Shown piece by piece: positions 6,960-13,358 of a DNA stretch of 16,713 nt. Source of the stretch: JAAFIP01 sp043774625. Its GTDB lineage: Bacteria; Pseudomonadota; Gammaproteobacteria; Burkholderiales; Burkholderiaceae_C. The notes beneath the pieces were generated by a model that worked only from the letters and a program-made list of their open reading frames with translations, had not been told where the DNA came from and searched no databases. The DNA is taken from contig JAYVTG010000135.1 of NCBI GenBank assembly GCA_043774625.1, forward strand, positions 1 through 16,713, given 5' to 3'. Position 1 is the first letter of the stretch. Every line of letters starts with the position of its first letter. The position numbers and the translations under genes were made by a program.

Positions 6960-7765
6960 TGCATGACGGACACGACACCACGCCTGCGCCGCTTCAACCC
7001 TTGAAGGCGCGCCGCAAAGGCATATACATTCTTCCCAACCTCTTTACCTTGGCAGCGCTGTTCGGTGGGTTTTACGCCATCGTCATGGCGATGGACGGGC
7101 GCTTTAACGAGGCCGCCATTGGCGTGTTTTGCGCCATGGTGCTAGATAGCCTGGACGGACGCGTAGCCCGCATGACCAATACGCAAAGCGCGTTCGGCGA
7201 GCAAATGGATTCCTTGTCTGACATGGTCAGCTTTGGCGCTGCGCCCGCGCTTATTTCCTACGAATGGGCGATTCGAGGCCTGGGCCGCTGGGGCTGGATT
7301 GCCGCCTTTGTGTACTGTTCGTGCGCCGCACTGCGTTTGGCACGGTTTAACGTCAACACATCCGTGGTGGATAAGCGCTACTTTCAAGGTTTGCCCAGTC
7401 CTGCGGCTGCGGCACTGGTGGCTGGTTTCATTTGGTTGATGACCGACCTGGGCTTAGACCGCCAAGACCTCAAATGGTACATGTTTGCCATGACCTTGTT
7501 TGCCGGTCTTACCATGGTGACCAATGTGCCTTACTACAGCTTTAAGGATGTCAATTTTAAAAAATCCGTACCGTTTATCGTCGTGGTGCTCATTGCGCTA
7601 GGTTTGGCTGTCGTCACTATCCACCCACCCATTGTGTTGTTCAGCATTTTCTTTGCCTATGGCCTGAGCGGCTATGTGATCTATGCCTATCGCAAAGCCA
7701 AGGGCCTGCAGACCAGTGTGATCGCCACATCCAAAGACGAGCCGGAAGAACGCGGTTTACATTAA
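6959..7765 (+). CDS. pssA: CDP-diacylglycerol--serine O-phosphatidyltransferase
   Basis: 268 residues. It is a membrane enzyme making phosphatidylserine, the precursor of phosphatidylethanolamine. The CDP-alcohol phosphatidyltransferase signature is perfect: D66-G-x2-A-R, eight residues, G80-x3-D84-x3-D88 (within LDGRVARMTNTQSAFGEQ and the following MDSLSD). About six to eight membrane segments follow, with the typical N-terminal RRKGIYILPNLFTLAALFGGF. This is the type II (Bacillus/plant-like) family, not the E. coli phospholipase-D-like enzyme. No ribosome binding site precedes the ATG; the next in-frame ATG would cut into the first membrane segment, so 6959 is kept. It follows ilvC, a common neighbourhood in this order. 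Confidence 0.95.
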   Translation: MHDGHDTTPAPLQPLKARRKGIYILPNLFTLAALFGGFYAIVMAMDGRFNEAAIGVFCAMVLDSLDGRVARMTNTQSAFGEQMDSLSDMVSFGAAPALISYEWAIRGLGRWGWIAAFVYCSCAALRLARFNVNTSVVDKRYFQGLPSPAAAALVAGFIWLMTDLGLDRQDLKWYMFAMTLFAGLTMVTNVPYYSFKDVNFKKSVPFIVVVLIALGLAVVTIHPPIVLFSIFFAYGLSGYVIYAYRKAKGLQTSVIATSKDEPEERGLH

Positions 7766-7767
7766 GT

Positions 7768-7808
7768 GCTATATATTTAATAGCTGCTCGCGCATATCCC
7801 ACGCTGGC
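7768..7808 (-). repeat. Dispersed intergenic repeat, copy B
   Basis: Reverse-strand copy of the 41-bp element, in the 72-bp gap between the convergent pssA and DUF6152 genes. It contains the same core ATATGCGCGAGCAGCTAT and the hairpin arms GCTAT (7768-7772) and ATAGC (7780-7784) as read on the plus strand. No intrinsic terminator is otherwise visible in this gap. Confidence 0.85.
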
Positions 7809-7837
7809 ATTAGCCCTAAAACACTGCTAATCACGCT

Positions 7838-8323
7838 TCATAATGTCGGGCTGGAGCGAAGAGCGTAGGTTTTACCATCGACCCATACAAACTCTGCGCG
7901 CAAGGTGGCTTCGCCTTTTTCGTCTCTGAAGGTATAGCCCACCACGGCCAGCGGGCTGCCGGCTTTGATCTCGCTCACCTTCCAGGCCTCCATGCGTGAC
8001 AAGGGGGCCAGCTCAATTTCCCAAGTTTTGTCTTTGCGGCCAGGTAACTGGGTTTTGCCTAAAATGTTGCGCGCGTCTACCGGCGCAGACTGTGCGGGTA
8101 TGTTGCGCTGCGCCAGGTCGGCGGGCAATTTCAAGGTGGCAGCCAGTTCCAGCATGACTTCGGTGTGAGGGTTTTCCCATTTCACGCTCTTGACTTTGCC
8201 TTCAAGATACAAAGGCCGGGTGTCGTCAAAACTGCTCCAGCCATGGCGGGCTAAGGCCAAGCCAGGCAGGGTGAGCGAAGCGGCGCTGAGGGCTACGAAC
8301 TGTCGGCGTTTGAATACAGTCAT
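7838..8323 (-). CDS. DUF6152 family exported protein with Tat-type signal
   Basis: 161 residues. The N-terminus FKRRQF (residues 4-9), followed by a hydrophobic stretch and ending ALA at 23-25, looks like a twin-arginine signal with signal peptidase cleavage before RHGWSSFD. The mature part has GKVKSVKWENPHTEVMLEL and GYTFRDEKGEATLRAEFVWVDG, the pattern I know as DUF6152. The function is unknown; the beta-rich mature chain suggests a small periplasmic OB-like fold (inference). The ATG at 8323 has AGGAGC about 7 bp upstream; codons upstream of it are not needed. It lies 37 bp downstream of the DUF6644-like membrane gene on the same strand, so the two probably form an operon and work together at the membrane. 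Confidence 0.82.
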   Translation of the reverse strand: MTVFKRRQFVALSAASLTLPGLALARHGWSSFDDTRPLYLEGKVKSVKWENPHTEVMLELAATLKLPADLAQRNIPAQSAPVDARNILGKTQLPGRKDKTWEIELAPLSRMEAWKVSEIKAGSPLAVVGYTFRDEKGEATLRAEFVWVDGKTYALRSSPTL

Positions 8324-8360
8324 TTTCAAAGCTCCTTGCAAGGAAAGTTTGGAATCGAAT

Positions 8361-8816
8361 CTATATGTAGGCAATAGCTCGGCCACAGGCAATGATGGCT
8401 ACCCAAAGCAGAGTGGAGGCAAGGGTTTGGGCTTTGGCCATGGCATCCAGCTTGCCCAGCGAATCGCGCCCATGAAACCAAGCAGCATTACACCCCGCCG
8501 TGATTAACAACAACATCTTCAGGGTGAAAGCGCGGTTGCTCAGCAACTCACCAGCCTGGGACGCAAACATCAGCAGTCCCGTAGCGCCAGCCAGCGCAAA
8601 ACCAGCCAGGGCGACCGAGAGCGACAGGCGTGCCAGCTCTCGAACGGGCAACAGCGGGCTGCTGCCCCATACCCGAAACTCCAGCAGCACCAGGTTGCCC
8701 ACCAGCAGCGCAATACCAAAAATATGCCCCACCTCCAGCGCCGGGTAAGCCCAGGGGTGGGTACGTACGGGCGCAAAGACAGAGCCGATTGACTGCACAG
8801 CGGTGACTGGTTCCAT
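8361..8816 (-). CDS. Small four-helix membrane protein, DUF6644-like
   Basis: 151 residues with about four membrane segments (roughly 24-46, 63-85, 95-113, 130-149). The opening PWAYPALEVGHIFGIALLVG, then EFRVWG, is typical of DUF6644-type proteins, with H31 conserved in the first helix and H115 in the third helix region. Intramembrane histidines could bind haem or a metal, but that is speculation. The function is unknown. The ATG at 8816 lacks a clear ribosome binding site. It is the first gene of a two-gene unit with the DUF6152 exported protein and is divergent from the DEP-domain gene (159 bp apart). Confidence 0.75.
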   Translation of the reverse strand: MEPVTAVQSIGSVFAPVRTHPWAYPALEVGHIFGIALLVGNLVLLEFRVWGSSPLLPVRELARLSLSVALAGFALAGATGLLMFASQAGELLSNRAFTLKMLLLITAGCNAAWFHGRDSLGKLDAMAKAQTLASTLLWVAIIACGRAIAYI

Positions 8817-8975
8817 GATTTTGGTTTTTCGTCGTTATTTCAGCACAAAGTCGATGTGCCTGCTAGTGTGAGCCAAGTTGTAAGATATCTGTTGCAAAGC
8901 CGACTATAAATAATGGTTATGCGATGACGGTAGCCAGAATGATTCTGCGAAGTCTGATTACATCTTTGGAACTGG

Positions 8976-10019
8976 ATGGATATGAAAAACACAGATACTG
9001 CCACTGCTCTGTTGTTGTTGCCCAAGAAGGACAACAGGGCTGTGCGTTCTGCCTTGATGGCCATGAAGGTGATGCCACTGGACCTGATAGTAGACAAATC
9101 AGGAATGCTTCAACTACTGGAGAATCTGCACGCGATGCCTCACAGCATAGCGTTGATAGACCTGGACGCCATGCGGCCAGCCATGCCCACGGTGCTGGCG
9201 CTCGCTCAATTTTTAGACAAACCTGCGTTACGCCAGCGCGTGGTGCTCACACGGCACAGCTTTGGCCCGATGTGGGCGTCTGACCGAGCCTGGGTTAAGC
9301 GGCTGGGTTTTTGCGACCTTTTTGCAGAACTGGACAGTGCTAGCCTGCTTGCAGAATCACATGACTTTTTAGACCATGTTGCGCAAATCACCGATGTGGC
9401 GTCTATCAACCCCAGTGTGCTGAGCAAATATTTCAGTGCCATGCAGGTCATACAGGACAAGCATTCTCCCCGTGGTTTGATTCGTAAAATCACCGGTGTA
9501 GATGCACAAAGCCTGTGCGCGTTGATGGCCTCGAACGTTAAGTCGCTGGACAGGACTTACCGGCTAAAAAGCTATCCCTCCTGCTTTTTGGGTTCTGATG
9601 CTGTGACGTGGCTATCTACCCATTTCAGAATGCCACGCGAAATGGCGCTGGAGGTGGGCCAGGCGCTGCAAAAACTCGATTTTGTGAACCATGTGGTGCA
9701 TGAACAGCCTTTTGCTGATGCCCCCAACTTTTACCGTACCGCTGTATCGTCATCGGCTGATCGCTTGGACTTGGGAGCCGTGCTGACCGCAATGGTGTCA
9801 AAAACCGGGGTAGAGGTGCGAGACCGAAGCTATCTGGGCAAGAATTATCCAGCGTGCTTTGTGGGTTCAGAAGCAGTATCGTGGGTACATCAAAACTACA
9901 AACTGTCCCGGCATAGCGCTGAGGCTTTTCTGAACCGGTTGTATGGTTTTGGGCTGATCCAGCACGTCACGCATGAACACAAGGTGCAGGACGGTCATTT
10001 TTTCTACCGGTTTGATTGA
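8976..10019 (+). CDS. Tandem DEP-domain protein with a receiver-like N-terminal part
   Basis: 347 residues. Two DEP-like repeats at about 179-255 and 266-347 share the motifs YPSCFLGSDAVTWL (200-213) and YPACFVGSEAVSWV (291-304), each ending in NFYR or FFYRF. The first 130 residues look like a degenerate response-regulator receiver fold: IALIDLDAM (58-66) in the place of the phospho-acceptor strand, then VVLT (89-92), but without a convincing conserved Lys, so phosphorylation is doubtful. DEP domains mediate membrane or partner binding and are rare in bacteria. Nothing enzymatic is seen. The ATG at 8976 has GGA 5 bp upstream; an ATG at 8982 is the alternative. It is monocistronic, between a divergent membrane gene and the leuA leader. 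Confidence 0.78.
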   Translation: MDMKNTDTATALLLLPKKDNRAVRSALMAMKVMPLDLIVDKSGMLQLLENLHAMPHSIALIDLDAMRPAMPTVLALAQFLDKPALRQRVVLTRHSFGPMWASDRAWVKRLGFCDLFAELDSASLLAESHDFLDHVAQITDVASINPSVLSKYFSAMQVIQDKHSPRGLIRKITGVDAQSLCALMASNVKSLDRTYRLKSYPSCFLGSDAVTWLSTHFRMPREMALEVGQALQKLDFVNHVVHEQPFADAPNFYRTAVSSSADRLDLGAVLTAMVSKTGVEVRDRSYLGKNYPACFVGSEAVSWVHQNYKLSRHSAEAFLNRLYGFGLIQHVTHEHKVQDGHFFYRFD

Positions 10020-10021
10020 AT

Positions 10022-10049
10022 TTGCCAAACTCAAAAACTGTGCTATATT
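10022..10049 (+). promoter_or_regulatory. Promoter of the leuA leader
   Basis: TTGCCA (10022-10027, five of six to TTGACA), a 16-bp spacer, and TATATT (10044-10049, five of six to TATAAT) with an extended TGC directly before it. The start of transcription is expected at 10056-10057, that is at the A of the leader-peptide ATG. It begins 3 bp after the stop of the DEP gene. Confidence 0.72.
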
Positions 10050-10056
10050 CAAATTT

Positions 10057-10107
10057 ATGAATCAAATTTCTATTGCTCTACTACTGCCCCCCGGGCGGAG
10101 TTGGTAG
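10057..10107 (+). CDS. leuL: leuA leader peptide, 16 residues
   Basis: Short frame ATG...TAG encoding MNQISIALLLPPGRSW, with three consecutive leucine codons CTA CTA CTG (10078-10086) after two isoleucine codons. CTA looks uncommon in the neighbouring genes, which would sharpen sensing of charged leucyl-tRNA. The frame is followed by a terminator hairpin and then leuA, the standard layout of ribosome-mediated attenuation. There is no ribosome binding site, and the promoter spacing puts the first transcribed base at the ATG, so the peptide is probably translated from a leaderless transcript. The symbol leuL is used for function; similarity to the enterobacterial peptide is only in principle. 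Confidence 0.8.
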   Translation: MNQISIALLLPPGRSW

Positions 10108-10128
10108 CGCGCGCGTTCACCCTCTCTT

Positions 10129-10163
10129 AAGGCCCGTTGTTAATACCAACGGGCCTTTTTCTT
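10129..10163 (+). terminator. Attenuator terminator of leuA
   Basis: GGCCCGTTG (10131-10139) pairs perfectly with CAACGGGCC (10147-10155), extended by AA/TT, over a 7-base loop and followed by TTTTTCTTT. Alternative pairings that would break it are present: GTTGGTA (10100-10106) with TACCAAC (10144-10150), or CGGGC (10092-10096) with GCCCG (10132-10136). The leucine codons themselves sit in a competing hairpin (10078-10081 with 10104-10107, and 10084-10089 with 10093-10098). Confidence 0.88.
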
Positions 10164-10213
10164 TGCCTTTTTGTTTTTATCATTTGCATATTTGACCTAC
10201 TGGAGAAACCACC

Positions 10214-11767
10214 ATGACAACTGGAGCAGCACCCGAGAAATTGATTATTTTTGACACTACCTTGCGCGACGGTGAACAGTCTCCCGGTGCGTCGATGACC
10301 AAGGATGAAAAGCTGCGCATCGCCCGCCAATTGGAGCGTTTGAAGGTCGATGTGATTGAGGCGGGTTTTGCAGCCAGCTCGAATGGCGATTTTGAGTGCG
10401 TACAAGCTATTGCCAATGCGGTACGCGAATCCACCATTTGTTCACTGGCCCGCGCGAACGACCGTGATATTTCTCAAGCCGCTGCCGCGCTGAAAGGTGC
10501 AGAGCGCGCCCGTATCCACACCTTCATCGCCACCAGTGCCCTGCACATGGAAAAAAAACTGCGCATGACACCCGACCAAGTGTTTGAGCAAGCCAAACAA
10601 TCGGTGCGTTTTGCCCGCAATTTGTGCAATGACATTGAATTCAGCCCTGAAGACGGCTACCGCAGCGACGTAGACTTTTTGTGCCGCGTTTTGGAGGCAG
10701 TCATCAAAGAAGGTGCTACGACTTTGAATATTCCCGACACGGTGGGTTACGCCATTCCAGAACTCTACGGAAACTTCATCAAAACCCTGCGCGAGCGCGT
10801 GCCTAACTCTGACAAAGTCGTTTGGAGTGTGCACTGCCACAACGATTTGGGCATGGCGGTTGCCAACAGTTTGGCTGGTGTAAAAATTGGCGGCGCGCGT
10901 CAGGTGGAATGCACCATCAACGGTTTGGGTGAGCGGGCAGGCAACTGCAGCCTGGAAGAGATTGTGATGGCGGTGAAGACGCGCAAGGACTATTTCAACT
11001 TGTCTCTGGGTATTGAAACTACGCAAATTTTGGCAGCCAGCCGCATGGTCAGCCAGACCACGGGCTTTGTGGTGCAGCCTAACAAAGCGGTTGTGGGTGC
11101 CAACGCTTTCGCCCATGCATCCGGCATTCACCAGGACGGCGTGCTCAAGGCGCGTGACACCTACGAGATCATGCGCGCAGAAGATGTAGGCTGGAGCGCC
11201 AACAAAATCGTCTTGGGCAAATTGAGTGGCCGTAACGCGTTCAAGAAGCGCCTGCAAGACCTGGGCGTAGTGCTGGAAAGCGAAGCTGATGCCAACACCG
11301 CATTCGCACGCTTTAAAGAACTGGCAGACAAGAAGGCAGAGATTTTTGACGAAGACATTTTGGCGCTTGTGAGTGATGAGTCGGTGACCCATGACAACGA
11401 GCACTACGGTTTTGTTTCCTTGTCGCAGCACAGCGAAACCGGCGAACGCCCACAAGCGTCTGTCGTGTTCACCGTGGCGGGCAAGGAAGTCAAAGGCGCC
11501 TCTAGCGGCAACGGCCCCGTCGACGCATCCCTCAAGGCCATCGAAACGCATGCCAAAAGCGGCGCAGAGATGGTGCTCTATTCTGTGAACGCCATAAGCG
11601 GGTCAACAGAGAGCCAAGGGGAAGTGACGGTGCGTTTGCAAAACTCGGGCCGCGTGGTCAACGGCGTGGGGGCAGACCCCGACATCGTGGTTGCATCCGC
11701 CAAGGCGTACATCAGCGCGCTGAACAAGCTGCACAGCAAGGCGGACAGGGTGGCTGCGCAGGGCTGA
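10214..11767 (+). CDS. leuA: 2-isopropylmalate synthase
   Basis: 517 residues, type I length. It condenses acetyl-CoA with 2-oxoisovalerate, the committed step to leucine, in the cytoplasm, and is normally feedback-inhibited by leucine. The N-terminal DRE-TIM barrel (about 5-280) shows FDTTLRDGEQSPGASM (from 13, metal ligand D14), the HxH metal motif H207-C-H209 in VHCHNDLGMAVANSLAG, and NGLGERAGNCSLEEIVMAVK. The C-terminal regulatory domain (about 390-510) is present, with the glycine-rich loop GASSGNGPVDAS. The ATG at 10214 has TGGAG 8 bp upstream. Expression is probably governed by the leader peptide and attenuator upstream. Its stop abuts the stop of the convergent hydrolase gene with no gap. 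Confidence 0.97.
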   Translation: MTTGAAPEKLIIFDTTLRDGEQSPGASMTKDEKLRIARQLERLKVDVIEAGFAASSNGDFECVQAIANAVRESTICSLARANDRDISQAAAALKGAERARIHTFIATSALHMEKKLRMTPDQVFEQAKQSVRFARNLCNDIEFSPEDGYRSDVDFLCRVLEAVIKEGATTLNIPDTVGYAIPELYGNFIKTLRERVPNSDKVVWSVHCHNDLGMAVANSLAGVKIGGARQVECTINGLGERAGNCSLEEIVMAVKTRKDYFNLSLGIETTQILAASRMVSQTTGFVVQPNKAVVGANAFAHASGIHQDGVLKARDTYEIMRAEDVGWSANKIVLGKLSGRNAFKKRLQDLGVVLESEADANTAFARFKELADKKAEIFDEDILALVSDESVTHDNEHYGFVSLSQHSETGERPQASVVFTVAGKEVKGASSGNGPVDASLKAIETHAKSGAEMVLYSVNAISGSTESQGEVTVRLQNSGRVVNGVGADPDIVVASAKAYISALNKLHSKADRVAAQG

Positions 11768-12913
11768 TCAACTCGCGTACGCCGCGCGCTCAAATTGCTC
11801 GTAAACGCTCATGAAGGCAGGGTCTGCGAAGGGTAGTGTCTGCGTCATGATGATGCCAGCCACGTCTTTGGCTGGGTCAAACCAGTAGTGGGTGTTGAGC
11901 ACACCGGCCCATGTTTGTGAGCCCGCACAGCGCATGCCTGGCACGTCTTGTTCCAGACGCAGGAAGCCAAAGCTGTGCGTTTTGGGTATACCCGGAAACA
12001 AGTCCATATCAGCGCTGATAGGTGGAGCTGCGCTAGTCAGCTTACCCGCACGCAGATCGCCGATGTGGTTGGACAACATGGTTTGCACACCTTTTTCGCT
12101 CAGCACCCGTTTGCCATCTAACGCGCCTTTGTTCAAGAACATGCGCAAAAAGCGCATGTAGTCACCTGCGGTGGAATACAAGGCGTGGCCCATGCCGTAA
12201 AACTCGGGGTGGGCGGGCGGTGCAATTTCAAAGGGGCCAAAGCGCCCGTCCTCGCCACGCGCACTGACCGATGCCAGACGTGCCGCCAAGTTGCCTTCGC
12301 ATTCGCAAGCGGTATTGCTCATGCCCAGCGGGTCAAAAATTTCTTCCTGGCAAAACCTGTCGATATGTCTGCCGTCAACGGCCTCTACCACTTGGCCTAG
12401 CCAATCAATGCCAATGCCATAGTCCCATTGCGTGCCAGGGTCACGCGCCATGGCGTAGAAAAGTGAAGACTTTAAGCCTGACAAAATGCCAGGATGCCCG
12501 CTTGCGGCGAGCCAGCGCGGCACATCCGGGTTCCAAAATTCATAAGCCAGACCCGATGTGTGTGTGGCCAATTGGCGCACGGTAGCGCGAGACTTGGGTG
12601 CGCGAAGGCGCGGCTTGTCGCCGTCAAATCCGTCAATCACCTGTATCTTGGCAAAGTCAGGCAAGATACTGTCTACTGGTGCATTGATATCTAGCTTGCC
12701 TCGGTCCACCAATATCATCGCGGCGGTGGAGCCTACGGCCTTGGTCATGGAGAAGATGCGAAACACGGTGTCTGGTGTCATCGGTTTGCCTGGTGCGCTT
12801 TCTCCAGCTGCGCCACTCCAGCTAACACCCTTGCAAGAGCCTGTCATTGCCACCAAGCCGGGGGCTGCGCCGGACGCGACGGCACCCCAAAGTATGGAGT
12901 CGAACGAATTCAT
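11768..12913 (-). CDS. Serine hydrolase of the class C beta-lactamase / family VIII esterase fold
   Basis: 381 residues. The nucleophile motif S55-x-x-K58 (FRIFSMTKAVGSTAAM), HTSGL (118-122) and a Y165-G-I motif (WDYGIGIDWLG) mark the beta-lactamase-related fold used by esterases, D-peptidases and transesterases. Having Y-G-x rather than Y-x-N and no obvious signal peptide favours a cytoplasmic esterase over a true beta-lactamase. The substrate cannot be deduced. The ATG at 12913 is chosen because AGGAGA stands about 7 bp upstream. The gene is convergent with leuA: the two stop codons are adjacent (11765-11767 and 11770-11768) with no terminator between them. It is divergent from aceA. Confidence 0.9.
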   Translation of the reverse strand: MNSFDSILWGAVASGAAPGLVAMTGSCKGVSWSGAAGESAPGKPMTPDTVFRIFSMTKAVGSTAAMILVDRGKLDINAPVDSILPDFAKIQVIDGFDGDKPRLRAPKSRATVRQLATHTSGLAYEFWNPDVPRWLAASGHPGILSGLKSSLFYAMARDPGTQWDYGIGIDWLGQVVEAVDGRHIDRFCQEEIFDPLGMSNTACECEGNLAARLASVSARGEDGRFGPFEIAPPAHPEFYGMGHALYSTAGDYMRFLRMFLNKGALDGKRVLSEKGVQTMLSNHIGDLRAGKLTSAAPPISADMDLFPGIPKTHSFGFLRLEQDVPGMRCAGSQTWAGVLNTHYWFDPAKDVAGIIMTQTLPFADPAFMSVYEQFERAAYAS

Positions 12914-13118
12914 GCGTGTCTCCTGATTATGGGTCTTTGAAAAATATGTCATCTAGCCTAATCGTTCATGCTAGGAAGATACTCTACAACTGCGACCTTG
13001 CGTTGGCAAATACAAACGCCAACAGCACCGTATATGTGTGGGGCTTGCTGCGTTAGAGCCGCGAAGCGATACCAGTGCTGCGCGTGCGCATACTTTGGCC
13101 GATTTAAGGTTTTTTTGT

Positions 13119-13148
13119 ATTGTGGAATATGGTTTCCAAATTGTGGAA
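13119..13148. promoter_or_regulatory. Direct repeat ATTGTGGAA in the hydrolase-aceA intergenic region
   Basis: ATTGTGGAA occurs at 13119-13127 and 13140-13148, 21 bp apart (two helical turns, same DNA face), with the inverted TTTCCA at 13133-13138 between them. Just beyond, TTGC (13160-13163) and GCAA (13170-13173) form a small dyad. They sit in the AT-rich stretch upstream of aceA and look like protein-binding sites; no regulator can be named. The remainder of the 445-bp gap (12914-13118) contains only a weak 6-bp stem-loop at 13002-13023. Confidence 0.4.
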
Positions 13149-13251
13149 AACAATGATTGTTGCAATGTCGCAAATTTTCTCAATATAGAAAATTACCATT
13201 CACATAATGAAAATATACTGTAACTCATTGATTTTACTGAAATTAGAATTA

Positions 13252-13295
13252 CTCTTCTATAAGACATAAGATAAAGTTTTAGTCTTATATAAGAG
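13252..13295. promoter_or_regulatory. Paired palindromic operator-like sites upstream of aceA
   Basis: TCTTCTATAAGA (13253-13264) and the perfect palindrome TCTTATATAAGA (13283-13294) lie 30 bp apart, about three helical turns. With one extra base on each side they also form a 14-bp inverted repeat with a single mismatch. They stand 64-107 bp before the aceA ATG, close to or over a likely promoter (TATAGT at 13297-13302 is a possible -10). Even-length palindromes of this sort are bound by dimeric repressors such as GntR-type regulators; the regulator identity is unknown. Confidence 0.55.
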
Positions 13296-13358
13296 TTATA
13301 GTTAACCCATGCCGCAACGAAAGTACGGTACCGTTTAACAACCTTGAAGGAGTGAACC

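Noticed and set aside
10442..11551. A 369-codon minus-strand frame opposite leuA
   Set aside because: Same antisense artefact: no ribosome binding site, no known domain, fully inside a certain gene.
13002..13023. GTTGGC/GCCAAC stem-loop upstream of the hydrolase as a terminator
   Set aside because: No T tract on either strand and it lies at the 5' side of both flanking genes.
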